DNA of 64,000 bases. Origin: Dyella_B sp036746095 (GTDB lineage: Bacteria; Pseudomonadota; Gammaproteobacteria; Xanthomonadales; Rhodanobacteraceae). Each line of letters begins with the position of its first letter. Position 1 is the stretch's first letter. The notes under the pieces are model-generated. The model saw only the letters and a list, made by a program, of their open reading frames with translations. It did not search any database and was not told the DNA's origin. Position numbers and translations under genes: made by a program. The stretch covers positions 60,682 to 124,681 of the forward strand of contig NZ_DAIOEU010000007.1 in assembly GCF_036746095.1 (NCBI RefSeq), read 5' to 3'. Below, piece by piece: positions 8,819 through 18,110 of this stretch.

Positions 8819-9103
8819 GGCGTTTCCTCCTGGGTCTGCACCGTACTAGAGAAAACGCAGGAAGAATCGCCACGTTGCCTTCACGACACGTGACAAGTTC
8901 GCAGCGGTTCAGCAGCATACGCATGCGTGCCGCCTGCACGAAGCGTGCAACTCCTTGTGTGGGTGCAAGTTTGCTGTTTTCCGAATCACCGCTAAACGGA
9001 AAACGTGAGCATTTGCTTAGATGAACCATGGCGATGCGGATCGTTCGGGATTTGTTGTTCCGCCGCGAGCCGGAATCGGCGTCAATCAAACCAAGGAAAA
9101 CTT

Positions 9104-9610
9104 ATGCCTCAGCTTCGTCATCTGCAGATGCTCACCCGCTACCGCGCATGGGCCGATCGCTTGCTTTTCCAGGCGCTGGCCGATGTGCCCGAAGCGTCGC
9201 TGACGGCCACGCAGCCGATCGTGTTCGGCAACTTGTTGCGCACGTTGCATCACGCTTACTGCATGGACAAAGTGTGGAGCGCGCATCTGCAAGGCATGCC
9301 GCACGGTTACACCTCGCGCAATCCGGAGGAATGCCCATCATTCGCCGGGTTGCGTGCCGCCCAGGCGGAGATCGACGAATGGTACGTGCGCTACGCCGAC
9401 ACGCTCGATACGCAGGCGTGCGATGACATCGTGCGATTCACGTTCATCGGGGGCGGTGAAGGGGAGATGCGCCGTGGCGACATTCTTGTGCACGTCGTCA
9501 ACCATGCAACCTACCATCGCGGGCACGTGGCGATGATGATGTACGGCATCGCGGTGCCGCCGCCGACCACCGATCTTCCCGTCTTTCTGCGTGACGGGTT
9601 GAGTGACTAA
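9104..9610 (+). CDS. DinB family protein
   Basis: 168-residue four-helix-bundle protein of the DinB/YfiT group. It opens with MLTRYRAWADRLLFQAL. The likely metal-ligand histidines are LHHAY in the second helix and NHATYHRGH in the last part, the usual three-His arrangement. Members act as metal-dependent thiol transferases or are DNA-damage induced; the specific activity here is unknown. ATG at 9104 is preceded by AAGGAAAA. Its stop codon overlaps the stop of the convergent SDR gene by four bases. Confidence 0.88.
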   Translation: MPQLRHLQMLTRYRAWADRLLFQALADVPEASLTATQPIVFGNLLRTLHHAYCMDKVWSAHLQGMPHGYTSRNPEECPSFAGLRAAQAEIDEWYVRYADTLDTQACDDIVRFTFIGGGEGEMRRGDILVHVVNHATYHRGHVAMMMYGIAVPPPTTDLPVFLRDGLSD

Positions 9611-10407
9611 ACGTACTGCATCTTGATCGTCATGCCGCCGTCGACGACGAAACGCTGGCCGGTAACGAAACGCGCGGCATCGCCGAGCAGATAGACGGCC
9701 AAGGCGCCGATGTCTTCCGGTGTGCCCACGCGTCCGGCAGGATGCTGTGCGTGATCCCGCTTGCCCAGCTTGGGTGCATGGCGTTCTGACGGTTTCTTCC
9801 AGGCGTCTGTGGCGATCCAGCCGGGCAGGATCGCGTTCACGCGTACTTGCGGTCCCGCGCTTACGGCCATGGCATGCGTGAGCGCGACCAGTCCGCCTTT
9901 GGTGGCCGCGTAGGCTTCGGTATCCGGCTCGGATTGCAGTGCGCGGGTGGAGGCGATATGGATGATCGCGCCACCGGCAGCTTGCAACGCCGGCAACGCA
10001 TGTTTGCTGCACAGGAAGGCGCCGGTGAGGTTGGTGGCGAGGTAACGGTTCCAGGTCTCCAGCGGCAATTCGTGCAAGGGACCTTGATGCGGATCGGCGA
10101 TACCGGCGTTGTTCACCAGGCCGTGGAGTTGTCCGAAGCGGTCGAGCGCGGCCTTGATCCAATGGCGCACGCTGCTCTCGCGCGACACGTCCAGTTGACG
10201 GAAGGCGGCGCGATCACCTGCTTGCCATTCCTGCAGACAGGCTTTTCCGGCATCCGCATCCAGGTCGCCGATCATCACACTGCCGCCCGCGCCGAGCACG
10301 GCCTGTGCAATGCCGCGGCCGATGCCCTGCGCGCCGCCCGTGACCAACACGGCACGACCGTGCAATGGTTGAGCATGGTAGGCGGCGATGGCAGGTGCCT
10401 TGGGCAT
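9607..10407 (-). CDS. SDR family oxidoreductase
   Basis: 266-residue short-chain dehydrogenase/reductase. The NAD(P)-binding TGGAQGIG is at 23-30, followed by DLDAD (a hint of NAD preference), NNAG in the middle and the catalytic Ser...YAATKGG. LPGWIATDAW and a C-terminal FVVDGG complete the classical pattern. The substrate is not predictable. The start at 10407 is chosen because longer in-frame extensions add about 150 non-SDR residues. It overlaps the dinB-like gene tail-to-tail. Confidence 0.9.
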   Translation of the reverse strand: MPKAPAIAAYHAQPLHGRAVLVTGGAQGIGRGIAQAVLGAGGSVMIGDLDADAGKACLQEWQAGDRAAFRQLDVSRESSVRHWIKAALDRFGQLHGLVNNAGIADPHQGPLHELPLETWNRYLATNLTGAFLCSKHALPALQAAGGAIIHIASTRALQSEPDTEAYAATKGGLVALTHAMAVSAGPQVRVNAILPGWIATDAWKKPSERHAPKLGKRDHAQHPAGRVGTPEDIGALAVYLLGDAARFVTGQRFVVDGGMTIKMQYV

Positions 10408-10479
10408 GGTGATTTGTCCGTGATGAGTCGCTGGGCATCGTAGTGCATGCCTGCATGACGAATGCGTTACCCTGGACGG

Positions 10480-11064
10480 ATGAGCAGGATCGAACCCTCT
10501 GCGCCCCAGGTTGCCGCGCGTAGCGAAACACATCGTCTGTTCTTTGCACTGATGCCGGATGCCGTTACGCGTCATGAAATCAATCATGTCGCCGCATGGG
10601 TGCAGCAACAGCATCCCGAGTTGCGCGCGCGTTGGGTACGGCCCGAGCGGTTCCATGCCACCCTGAATTTTCTCGGTGATTTTCCGGTGCTGACGGATGA
10701 GGCGGTGGCGAAGGCGAGTGCCGCGGCCCATGGCGTGCGTGCAGCACCGTTTGCGTGGGCCTTGGATTATGTCGACAGCTTCCGCGGCCGCGAGCCGCCT
10801 TGCGTGCTGCGTGGTTCGCAGGTGCCGGAGCCGTTGCTGGCATTGCGGCGGAACATGCACGCAACACTTGTCGAGACAGGTTTGCGGCTACGCAACGAAC
10901 GCCAGTTCACGCCGCACGTCACCCTGGCCTATGCCCGGCACGCACTGCCGCAAGCGACGCCGGTACCGCGCCTGGTTTGGCAGGTCGACCGCTTCGTGCT
11001 GGTGCATAACGTAGTGGGGAAGGGCGATTATCAGGTTCTTGGGACTTGGGGATTGTCTGGCTAG
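10480..11064 (+). CDS. thpR: RNA 2',3'-cyclic phosphodiesterase (LigT/ThpR)
   Basis: 194-residue 2H phosphoesterase. The two signature His-x-Thr motifs are visible: HATL at 59-62 and HVTL at 146-149. The family hydrolyses 2',3'-cyclic phosphates to 2'-phosphate ends and can ligate tRNA halves in vitro. Length fits the family. The start is either ATG 10480 (chosen) or 10462; both are close to the N-terminal strand HRLFFALMPD. It is divergent from the SDR gene. Confidence 0.9.
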   Translation: MSRIEPSAPQVAARSETHRLFFALMPDAVTRHEINHVAAWVQQQHPELRARWVRPERFHATLNFLGDFPVLTDEAVAKASAAAHGVRAAPFAWALDYVDSFRGREPPCVLRGSQVPEPLLALRRNMHATLVETGLRLRNERQFTPHVTLAYARHALPQATPVPRLVWQVDRFVLVHNVVGKGDYQVLGTWGLSG

Positions 11065-11192
11065 GGATACTCTGATCTGTTCCACCCGCCCGGCATGCAT
11101 CCCTGGCCCAGCGAATGGGCCACAAGTCACCTAGGCGGCACTTGTGAGCGGGGAGCACAATCCACGGGCTTCCCAACCCTCAGGAGATCGTC

Positions 11193-11978
11193 ATGCGTTC
11201 GATATCCGTTGTACTGCTTGCGGCATTGGCTGTGCCAGGGGCTACCCTGCTGGCACAGACACCGCAAGCGAATCATATGCATGCTCTGCAGTACGTACCG
11301 CCCTATGTTCGTGCCGCGGTGGCCGATCCGGCACGCGGGCAGGACACCAGCAACGATGCGCGCCGCAAGATCACTGACGTGATGGTTTTCAGCGAAGTGA
11401 AACCGGGCGAAAAAGTATTGGAACTGATCCCCGGCAGCGGTTATTTCACGCGCGTGTTCAGCAATATCGTTGGCGCGAAAGGCCATGTCTACGCGCTCTG
11501 GCCCGATGAGTACGTCAAGGTCGATGGTGACGAATTCCCGCCATTCCAGAAGCTGGTGGCCGATCCACATTATTCGAACGTGAGCATACTCAAGCAGCCA
11601 GCCGCGCAGCTGAGCGTGCCCGAGCCGGTGGATATCGTGTTCACCTCGCAGAACTATCACGATTACCCGGACAAGTTCATGGGTAAGGTGGATATGGTGG
11701 CATTCGACAAGCAGGTCTACAACGCGCTCAAGCCCGGTGGCTTGTTCATCGTGATCGATCACGTGGCGCCGGCGGGATCAGGCATGGCGGATACGGATAC
11801 CTTGCATCGCATCGATCCGGCGATCGTGAAGAAGCAGGTGGAATCGGCGGGTTTCGTGTTTGCCGGCGAAAGCGGTGCGCTGCGCAATCCGAATGATCCG
11901 CATACGATCAAGGTGTTCGACAAATCGATCCAGGGGCATACGGATCAATTCATGTATCGGTTCCGCAAGCCGGGTTGA
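11193..11978 (+). CDS. Exported class I SAM-dependent methyltransferase-like protein
   Basis: 261-residue protein with a Rossmann methyltransferase core (VLELIPGSGYFTRVF around 73-87, replacing the usual ExGxGxG with ELIPGSG). An N-terminal signal-like sequence (MRSISVVLLAALAVPGATLLAQ) suggests periplasmic export, as in the COG4798 group of predicted methyltransferases. The later segment LKPGGLFIVIDHVA is typical of the fold. The function is unknown; SAM is not expected in the periplasm, so the protein may have lost or changed activity. CAGGAG precedes the ATG. Confidence 0.85.
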   Translation: MRSISVVLLAALAVPGATLLAQTPQANHMHALQYVPPYVRAAVADPARGQDTSNDARRKITDVMVFSEVKPGEKVLELIPGSGYFTRVFSNIVGAKGHVYALWPDEYVKVDGDEFPPFQKLVADPHYSNVSILKQPAAQLSVPEPVDIVFTSQNYHDYPDKFMGKVDMVAFDKQVYNALKPGGLFIVIDHVAPAGSGMADTDTLHRIDPAIVKKQVESAGFVFAGESGALRNPNDPHTIKVFDKSIQGHTDQFMYRFRKPG

Positions 11979-11996
11979 TGTTCATCGGATAACCAC

Positions 11997-12266
11997 ATGG
12001 CCGTCATCCCCGCGAAAGCGCACTACTGTCCGGGCAAAATGAAGTTCTCCAGAAATGCGCGGGCATGGCACCCAGCGTCGAAAATTCTCCATGGAAATTC
12101 AGTGCCACAGCTCGTCATTCCAGCGAAAGCTGGAATCCAGTGCCTTTGCAGATTTTCAAGTCGCTGGATTCCAGCTTTCGCTGGAATGACGTTGTTTTAG
12201 CTTTCCTGCAAGGACGGGAGAAAATTTCTCCGGACAGCAGTGCGCTTTCGCGGGAATGACGGCCAT
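11997..12266. repeat. Composite REP/MITE-like element, long copy
   Basis: A 270-bp element with terminal inverted repeats of about 37 bp (35 of 37 identical). The left end is ATGGCCGTCATCCCCGCG and the right end is its complement. Inside sits a pair of oppositely oriented palindromic units (TCATTCCAGCGAAAGCTGG... and the mirror) around TTTGCAGATTTTCAAGTCG. A shorter, inverted copy lies at 28687-28884. No coding capacity is supported. It sits between the 3-prime ends of the exported methyltransferase and a GH18 gene, where it may also act as a terminator. Confidence 0.8.
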
Positions 12267-12277
12267 TGAAGCATGTT

Positions 12278-13402
12278 TTAGCGACTCAATCCTTTCCAAA
12301 TCGCATCCAGCAATTCATCCGTCGGATCCGTCGTCTGCTCCCAATACATGATCCCGCCCAGATGCTCCGCTTTCACGTAAGCCGCCTTCGCCGCCATCGA
12401 CTGCGGATCGTCATAAGTAATGAAGCTGCGCGTCTTCGCGTTCCATAGCCACGGCGCCTGCGCAACCTTGTCCCAGTGGCGCACGTAGCCTTGCTTGTCG
12501 ATGAAGTGCTGCTTCAACACCGGCCACGGAACCATGTCCTGGAAATGCCCGTAGGTCTGATACAGGCCATCGTGCTCGGGTTTCACGTCCGCGAATTCGC
12601 GGCCATACATCGCTGCGCCAATCAGCAATTTCTGCGGCGGCACGCCGGCGGCAAGGAACTGCTGCGCGGCGCGGTCGGTGGTGCGGCCGTCGCCCTGAAT
12701 CAGCGGCGAGGCGTGCAGGCCGGTGTGATGACCTGTCGTTGGCGTGTTCGCGTTGACGAAGTCGTAGGTCATCAAGTTGAACCAATCCAGCAATGGATTG
12801 ATCGCTGGAATGTCGATGTCGCTGACGAACGGGCCATCGGCAATCGCCACGCTCAGGGTGTAGTGCTTGCCATCCGTTTTACCGATGCGGTCGAGGCTGT
12901 CGCGGACGGCTTTCAGCAGCAAGGTGAAGTTGGCCTTATCGTCGGGGCTGGATTTGATGCCCGACTCGTGGTGGCCGGGATATTCCCAATCCACGTCGAG
13001 GCCATCGGCATGCTGGCTGGAGAGCATGTGCGCGGCGGTGTCGGCGAACAGCTGGCGCCCTTCGGCCGTGCTGGCGGCTTCGGAAAAGCCGCCGGTGGTC
13101 CAGCCGCCTACCGACACGTCCACCTTGAGCTTGGGGTTGTCGGCCTTGAGCGCGAGCAGCTTCTGCAAGCCCGCCGCATGCTTGTCATCAAGGCTGACGC
13201 GGCCATCCTTGAACTGCGCAAAGGCGAAGATCAGCGTGTCGATCTTGCCGACGTCCTTGGTCTGCGCCGGTTCCCAGCCGGTGGCGTAGCCGACGACGCG
13301 GTACGGTGAAGTGCCTGCCGCGGCAGCGCTGTTCGCTGCACATAGCAACGACAGCGCAAGCGCGGCCATCCAGCGGCCTGGGCGAAATGGAACGTGATGC
13401 AT
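12278..13402 (-). CDS. Secreted GH18 glycosidase (chitinase)
   Basis: 374-residue secreted enzyme. Signal peptide 1-29 (ALSLLCAANSAAAA), then a GH18 barrel beginning VVGYATGW. The substrate-binding SVGGW is at 97-101 and the catalytic motif DGLDVDWE is at 133-140 with E140 as acid/base. MTYDF and the late MYWEQTTD segment are typical of the ChiA/ChiD-like bacterial chitinases. It lacks a separate binding domain, unlike the two chitinases at 2-5 kb. The start at 13402 has AGAGGG upstream; the longer start at 13453 would disrupt the signal peptide. Confidence 0.92.
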   Translation of the reverse strand: MHHVPFRPGRWMAALALSLLCAANSAAAAGTSPYRVVGYATGWEPAQTKDVGKIDTLIFAFAQFKDGRVSLDDKHAAGLQKLLALKADNPKLKVDVSVGGWTTGGFSEAASTAEGRQLFADTAAHMLSSQHADGLDVDWEYPGHHESGIKSSPDDKANFTLLLKAVRDSLDRIGKTDGKHYTLSVAIADGPFVSDIDIPAINPLLDWFNLMTYDFVNANTPTTGHHTGLHASPLIQGDGRTTDRAAQQFLAAGVPPQKLLIGAAMYGREFADVKPEHDGLYQTYGHFQDMVPWPVLKQHFIDKQGYVRHWDKVAQAPWLWNAKTRSFITYDDPQSMAAKAAYVKAEHLGGIMYWEQTTDPTDELLDAIWKGLSR

Positions 13403-13467
13403 CGGTGCATTCCCTCTATGAAAACGACGATTCACCGCTGCGCTTGATGCCACGGCGGCGGGCTACC

Positions 13468-13704
13468 ATGTTGATGATGTCTGATTTCCGCTTGCACATG
13501 AACGACACATCTTCCCCAACCGAAAATATCCTGCACGACGATCCGCCACCGCGCCCACCGATCGAGCCCGATGCCGGCGATTGCTGCGGCAACGGTTGCG
13601 ATCCCTGCATCTTCGACTTGTATGAGGAAGCGCGGCAGCACTATCGCCATGCTTTGGCAGCATGGCGTGAGCGTCACCCAGGCGTGGACCCGGAAACACG
13701 CTGA
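13468..13704 (+). CDS. Small oxidoreductase-like (PF09791-type) Cys-rich protein
   Basis: 78-residue protein containing the short oxidoreductase-like N-terminal pattern: PPPRPPIEPDAGDCCGNGC followed by DPCIFDLYEE. The CC-x-x-x-C-x-x-C cluster suggests a metal or redox site. Biochemical function is unknown. The start could be ATG 13468 (chosen, GGCGGG upstream), 13474, 13477 or 13498; the conserved part begins after all of them. It is divergent from the GH18 gene and abuts the convergent S10 peptidase stop. Confidence 0.75.
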   Translation: MLMMSDFRLHMNDTSSPTENILHDDPPPRPPIEPDAGDCCGNGCDPCIFDLYEEARQHYRHALAAWRERHPGVDPETR

Positions 13705-15201
13705 TCAGCGCGCGCCGTACATCGCCTTGACGTCTTGCAGGAACGCCGCCTGGCTGCTCGGCCGCGTGTAGAACATGTGGCCGCCGGGATATTCCTTGAC
13801 CTGTACGCGCGTGGGATCGCCCATGTCCGGCATCTGGTCCACGATCAGCACGGAAGCCATGAAGGGACAGGACAGATCGTCCCAGCCGTGTGCAATCAGC
13901 ACGCGCAGGTTGGGATCGTTGGCGACGGCTTCGCGCAGCTGTTTCACCGAGCCTTCGTTGGCGTCATCGTCGTCGTGCCAGGCCTTGTTCACGTCATAGC
14001 TCAGCGCGCTGTAGCGGCCGTCGTATTTCCAGCCCACGGTTTGCGTGACGAAGTTGACCATCGCGGTGGTGGTCGGCGCGATGATGCCGTTGAGGATCGG
14101 GTCGCCGCCCACCTGGTGCGGCGCATACGGGAACGGGTCCCATGCGGTGACGTTGGAGTCGTAGCGGCTGCCGAGCTTGCCTTCGCTGCGATACACCTCG
14201 CGTAGGTAAGCCTGCGTTTCGATGCGTCCACCGGAACGTTTGACGAACACCGGATCGAGGCCGGTGAGTTCGGTCACCTTCTTGATCATCGCGTCGGTGG
14301 CGGCCGGGTCGGTGTGGCCCCGCATCAGGGTGACGGCGTAATCACCGCGCGTGTAGTCGATGATCGGTGCCATCGCATCGGCGGTCAGCCGGTGCTCGCG
14401 CTCCAGATGCGCGGCGGCGATGGAGGGCAGGGTGAGCATCCACGGCAGCGGCGACACGTTGTCGTTGTCGGACGCGGCAGCGTCGAGGTACGGCGACAGC
14501 AGCACCACGCCGTTCATCGCCACGCCCAGCTGGGTCTGCAGGTATTCGGTGATGCGCGGCCCACGGAAGCCGCCGTAGCTTTCGCCCACCAGGTATTTGC
14601 GCGATTCCATGCGGCCGTTCTTCACCAGCCAGTCGTAGATGATGCGCGAGAGATAGGTGATGTCGCTGTCGGTGCTGTAGAACAGCTTGGTGGCCTTGTC
14701 CTGCGGCACCAGCGCGCGGCTGTAGCCGGTGCCGATCGGATCGATGAAGACCAGGTCGGTGAAGCCGAGCCAGGTGCCGGGATTGTCATGCAGCACGGCA
14801 GGATCGGAAGGGTTGGCGCCGTCCACGCCGAAATTCACCCGCTTGGGGCCGATCGCGCCGAAATTGAGGTAGACCGACGAAGCGCCCGGACCACCATTGA
14901 GGGCAAAGGTCACCGGTCGATGCTTGCCTGGCATCGTGTAAGCGGTGAACACCACCTGCCCGGTGATCGTGCCTTTCTCGTCGCGCACCGGCAGCTTGCC
15001 GACGGTGACGGTGTATTTCAGCGTACGTCCGTCGACGTCGACGGACTGGCCCACGTGCGCATCGGCCGGCAGTGGCGGCAGATGGAACGCATCGGCGCCA
15101 TCTTGGGTGGATGCAGCCTTGGCATCGTCGGCGGCATGAACGATAGGCACCACGGCAACGAGCAGCGCGGCGAGCAGGGCGGATGGCAGGGTCTTGCGCA
15201 C
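13705..15201 (-). CDS. S10 family serine carboxypeptidase-like exported peptidase
   Basis: 498-residue exported peptidase with an alpha/beta-hydrolase fold. Signal peptide 1-23 (ends VHA). The oxyanion region NGGPG is at 102-106, nucleophile S208 lies in GESYGG, and the C-terminal His lies in GGHMFY. The family cleaves C-terminal residues from peptides. A GTG start at 15201 is chosen because GGAAG lies five bases upstream and it places the signal peptide at the N-terminus; the ATG at 15282 adds 27 residues before it. The gene ends exactly beside the stop of the small Cys-rich gene. Confidence 0.9.
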   Translation of the reverse strand: MRKTLPSALLAALLVAVVPIVHAADDAKAASTQDGADAFHLPPLPADAHVGQSVDVDGRTLKYTVTVGKLPVRDEKGTITGQVVFTAYTMPGKHRPVTFALNGGPGASSVYLNFGAIGPKRVNFGVDGANPSDPAVLHDNPGTWLGFTDLVFIDPIGTGYSRALVPQDKATKLFYSTDSDITYLSRIIYDWLVKNGRMESRKYLVGESYGGFRGPRITEYLQTQLGVAMNGVVLLSPYLDAAASDNDNVSPLPWMLTLPSIAAAHLEREHRLTADAMAPIIDYTRGDYAVTLMRGHTDPAATDAMIKKVTELTGLDPVFVKRSGGRIETQAYLREVYRSEGKLGSRYDSNVTAWDPFPYAPHQVGGDPILNGIIAPTTTAMVNFVTQTVGWKYDGRYSALSYDVNKAWHDDDDANEGSVKQLREAVANDPNLRVLIAHGWDDLSCPFMASVLIVDQMPDMGDPTRVQVKEYPGGHMFYTRPSSQAAFLQDVKAMYGAR

Positions 15202-15362
15202 GAGGCTTCCTTCAAGTGCATGAAATCCGGCAAGGGTAGCCAAGCACGCGCCTGCGGCATTGTGCCCAAAGGCATGGGTCACGGTTCTGGGCGACTAAAG
15301 ATTGAAGCAGTTGCTGCGCTGCATTAAATTCGGCGCTGATTTTGGGGACACAGGGGTTACAT

Positions 15363-15884
15363 ATGAAACGTTTTCTGGTGCTTGCCACCACGGCGCTGCT
15401 GGCTGCTTGCGGCGGGCAGAATGTGCACCAAGCCGCACCGCTCAGCGATCTGGTGAAGCCGGGCACGACGCCTTGGCTCACCGTGACCGGCGGCGCGGAC
15501 AAGCTCGAAGTGCGTGGACTGGACCACAAACTTACGCTGGAACCGTCGCCGGATCTGGCGACAGCCGTGCAATCGCAGCTTGGCGCACAGCTGGCCGCCA
15601 ACTATGTGCAGGACCTGGTGGTGACCTGCAACGGGCTGACCACCAGCCTGCGCGTCCATGAAGACAAGTCGCCCGGCAACGTCGCGATGGAGCTGGGCTT
15701 GCATTGCTCGCTGTGGGCGCATGGTTTTGAGACCGATCACGACTACAAGACGCAGCCGTCCGCATCGGTGGCGGGTGGCGTGGGTGATCAGGCGTATGCG
15801 CAGGCATTGCCCAAGCTGCTGGCCGACGGCGCGGAAGATATCGCCGCGCAGATGCGTGGGGACATTCGCAAAGTGGCGCGTTGA
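15363..15884 (+). CDS. Hypothetical lipoprotein
   Basis: 173-residue predicted lipoprotein: MKRFLVLATTALLAAC gives a clear lipobox (LLAAC, Cys16). The mature part has a mixed alpha/beta composition and no motif I recognise; LTLEPSPDLATAVQSQL resembles segments in lipoproteins of the YajG-like class, but I do not assign it. ATG 15363 lies directly before the hydrophobic signal; an upstream in-frame start at 15342 would push the signal inward. Confidence 0.72.
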   Translation: MKRFLVLATTALLAACGGQNVHQAAPLSDLVKPGTTPWLTVTGGADKLEVRGLDHKLTLEPSPDLATAVQSQLGAQLAANYVQDLVVTCNGLTTSLRVHEDKSPGNVAMELGLHCSLWAHGFETDHDYKTQPSASVAGGVGDQAYAQALPKLLADGAEDIAAQMRGDIRKVAR

Positions 15885-16003
15885 ATCGCCGAGTAGAGCA
15901 TGCCCTTCTCCGATGGGGAGGGGGGCGAGGGTACGATCAGCGTGCAATAGATGAAGGCTTGCGATGAGTTGGCATGGCGCTTCGCCCGAGCCCTCACCTC
16001 CAG

Positions 16004-16026
16004 CCCCTCTCCCGATGGGAGAGGGG
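16004..16026. repeat. CCCCTCTCCC-GAT-GGGAGAGGGG hairpin
   Basis: Perfect 10-bp-arm inverted repeat. Related sequence occurs at 15903-15925 (imperfect) and at 18111-18140. Such C/T-rich palindromes are frequently dispersed between genes and can act as terminators. It lies between the lipoprotein gene and the OPT gene. Confidence 0.55.
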
Positions 16027-16106
16027 AGCAACGCACTGCAGCGCGGCAACAACCTCAGAGCGATCCACGCTAATCTTCCGCGCTGGACATCCTGGGGAGA
16101 CCACCC

Positions 16107-18104
16107 GTGAATGCAGTACCCCGACCCGGTGCGGAACGCGCCGAACTGACCGTACGCGGCCTGATCATCGGCATTGTGATCACGCTGGTGTTCACGGCGG
16201 CCAACGTGTTCTTCGGCCTCAAGGCCGGCCTGACCTTCGCCACCTCGATTCCCGCGGCGGTGATCTCGATGGCCATCCTGCGCGCGATGAAGGACGCGAC
16301 GATCCAGGAAAACAACATCGTGCAGACCGTCGCCTCGGCGGCCGGCACGCTTTCGTCGATCATCTTCGTGCTGCCGGGCCTGATCATCGTGGGCTGGTGG
16401 ACCGGCTTTCCGTTCTGGGTGTCATTCGGCATCTGCGCGGCGGGCGGCATTCTCGGCGTGATGTATACGATCCCGCTGCGCCGCGCGCTGGTCACCGATT
16501 CGGACCTGCCGTATCCGGAAGGCGTGGCCTGCGCCGAGGTGTTGAAGGTGGGTTCCGGCGAAGAGGTGGAAGCCTCCGATTCGGCTGCGGTGGAAGGCGG
16601 CAGCGCGGGCCTCAAGGCGGTGGTGGTCGGCTCGGTCGTCTCGGCGCTGTTCTACGTGGTGGTGCAGACCAAGCTGTTCGCCTCGGATCTTGCGCAATAC
16701 TTCCGCATCGGCGATCGCGGCGCATCCAGCGGCTACGACTTTTCGCTCTCGTTCGCGCTGTTTGCGGTGGGGCACCTGGTCGGCCTGTGGGTGGGCATCG
16801 CGATGCTGGTCGGCGCCATCATCAGCTGGGGCTGGGCGGTGCCGCATTTCAGCCTGCTGCATCCGGCTGCAGGTGACGTCGCGGATGTCGCGCAAGGCAT
16901 CTGGAGCAAATACGTGCGCTTCGTCGGCGCCGGCACGATCGGCGTGGCCGCCATCTGGACCTTGCTCAAGCTGGTCAAGCCGGTGGTCAGCGGCCTCGCC
17001 TCGGCGATGGCCGCCTCGCGCGTGCGCAAGGCGGGCAAGGGCGACACGCTGCCGCTGACCGAGCGCGACATGCCGATCGGCATCGTCGGCGTGATCGTGC
17101 TGTTGTGCATGATCCCGGTGGCGTATCTGCTGGGACACTTCAGCGTGGTCAGCGGACTGGCTTCGCACACCACGCTGCTGGTGATCGGCGGCGTGCTGTT
17201 CGTGCTGATCCTGAGCTTCCTGGTGTCCACCGTGTGCGGTTACATGGCGGGCCTGATCGGTTCGTCCAACAGTCCTCTCTCCGGCATCGGCATCCTGGTG
17301 GTGATCATCGCGGCGCTGCTGCTGGTGGCGGGCGTGAAGTCCGACCTGCCGGTCGATTCGGGCAAGGCGCTGGTGGCCTTTGCGTTGTTCATTACCTCGG
17401 TGGTGTTCGCCGTGGCGGCGATCGCCAACAACAACCTGCAGGATCTGAAGACCGGCCAGCTGGTGAACGCCACGCCGTGGCGCCAGCAGGTGGCGCTGGT
17501 GATCGGCGTGATCGCCGGCGCGGTGGTGATTCCGCCGGTGCTGGGACTGCTGAACGAAGCCTATGGCTTCCTCGGCGCGCCGGGCGTGAATCCCGCGCAT
17601 GCATTGCCGGCGCCGCAGGCCGGCTTGATCTCGGCGCTGGCGCAGGGCGTGATCCAGAACAATATCGACTGGAGCCTGATCATCATCGGTGCCGTCATCG
17701 GTGCGGGCCTGATCGTGCTGGATGCGATTCTCGCGGGCACGACCAAATCCGTGCGCCTGCCGCCGCTCGCCGTCGGTCTGGGCATGTATCTGCCGACGTC
17801 CACCACCTTGATGATCGTGGTCGGCGCCATCGTCGGCTGGTATTTCGACAAGCGCGCCGATCGCACGCCGAAGGCCGAAGCCACCAAGCAGCTCGGCGTG
17901 TTGCTCGCCTCCGGCCTGATCGTGGGCGAAAGCATCATCGGCGTGGTGGTGGCGGCCATTGTGGTGTTCTCCGGCAAGCCAGCGCCGCTCGCACTGGTGG
18001 GCGACAGCTTCGAGAACGCCTCGGTGTGGATCGGCACCATCGCCTTTGTGGCGGTGACGTTTGCGATGTATCGGTGGATTGCGCGCTTGGGGCGCAATAG
18101 CTGA
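16107..18104 (+). CDS. OPT family oligopeptide transporter
   Basis: 665-residue polytopic inner-membrane protein of the oligopeptide transporter family. It starts with RGLIIGIVITLVFTAANVFF and has roughly 14-16 hydrophobic segments. The conserved DLPYPEGVACAEVLKVG of the family (about 133-149) and VRLPPLAVGLGMYLP near the C-terminus are both present. Family members import small peptides or metal complexes by proton coupling; specificity here is unknown. It starts at GTG 16107, preceded by GGGGAGA. A strong hairpin follows the stop. Confidence 0.92.
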   Translation: MNAVPRPGAERAELTVRGLIIGIVITLVFTAANVFFGLKAGLTFATSIPAAVISMAILRAMKDATIQENNIVQTVASAAGTLSSIIFVLPGLIIVGWWTGFPFWVSFGICAAGGILGVMYTIPLRRALVTDSDLPYPEGVACAEVLKVGSGEEVEASDSAAVEGGSAGLKAVVVGSVVSALFYVVVQTKLFASDLAQYFRIGDRGASSGYDFSLSFALFAVGHLVGLWVGIAMLVGAIISWGWAVPHFSLLHPAAGDVADVAQGIWSKYVRFVGAGTIGVAAIWTLLKLVKPVVSGLASAMAASRVRKAGKGDTLPLTERDMPIGIVGVIVLLCMIPVAYLLGHFSVVSGLASHTTLLVIGGVLFVLILSFLVSTVCGYMAGLIGSSNSPLSGIGILVVIIAALLLVAGVKSDLPVDSGKALVAFALFITSVVFAVAAIANNNLQDLKTGQLVNATPWRQQVALVIGVIAGAVVIPPVLGLLNEAYGFLGAPGVNPAHALPAPQAGLISALAQGVIQNNIDWSLIIIGAVIGAGLIVLDAILAGTTKSVRLPPLAVGLGMYLPTSTTLMIVVGAIVGWYFDKRADRTPKAEATKQLGVLLASGLIVGESIIGVVVAAIVVFSGKPAPLALVGDSFENASVWIGTIAFVAVTFAMYRWIARLGRNS

Positions 18105-18110
18105 GTTTTT

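Noticed and set aside
11997..12266. Short ORFs inside the composite repeat
   Set aside because: They arise from palindromic repeat sequence and are not preserved between the two copies.
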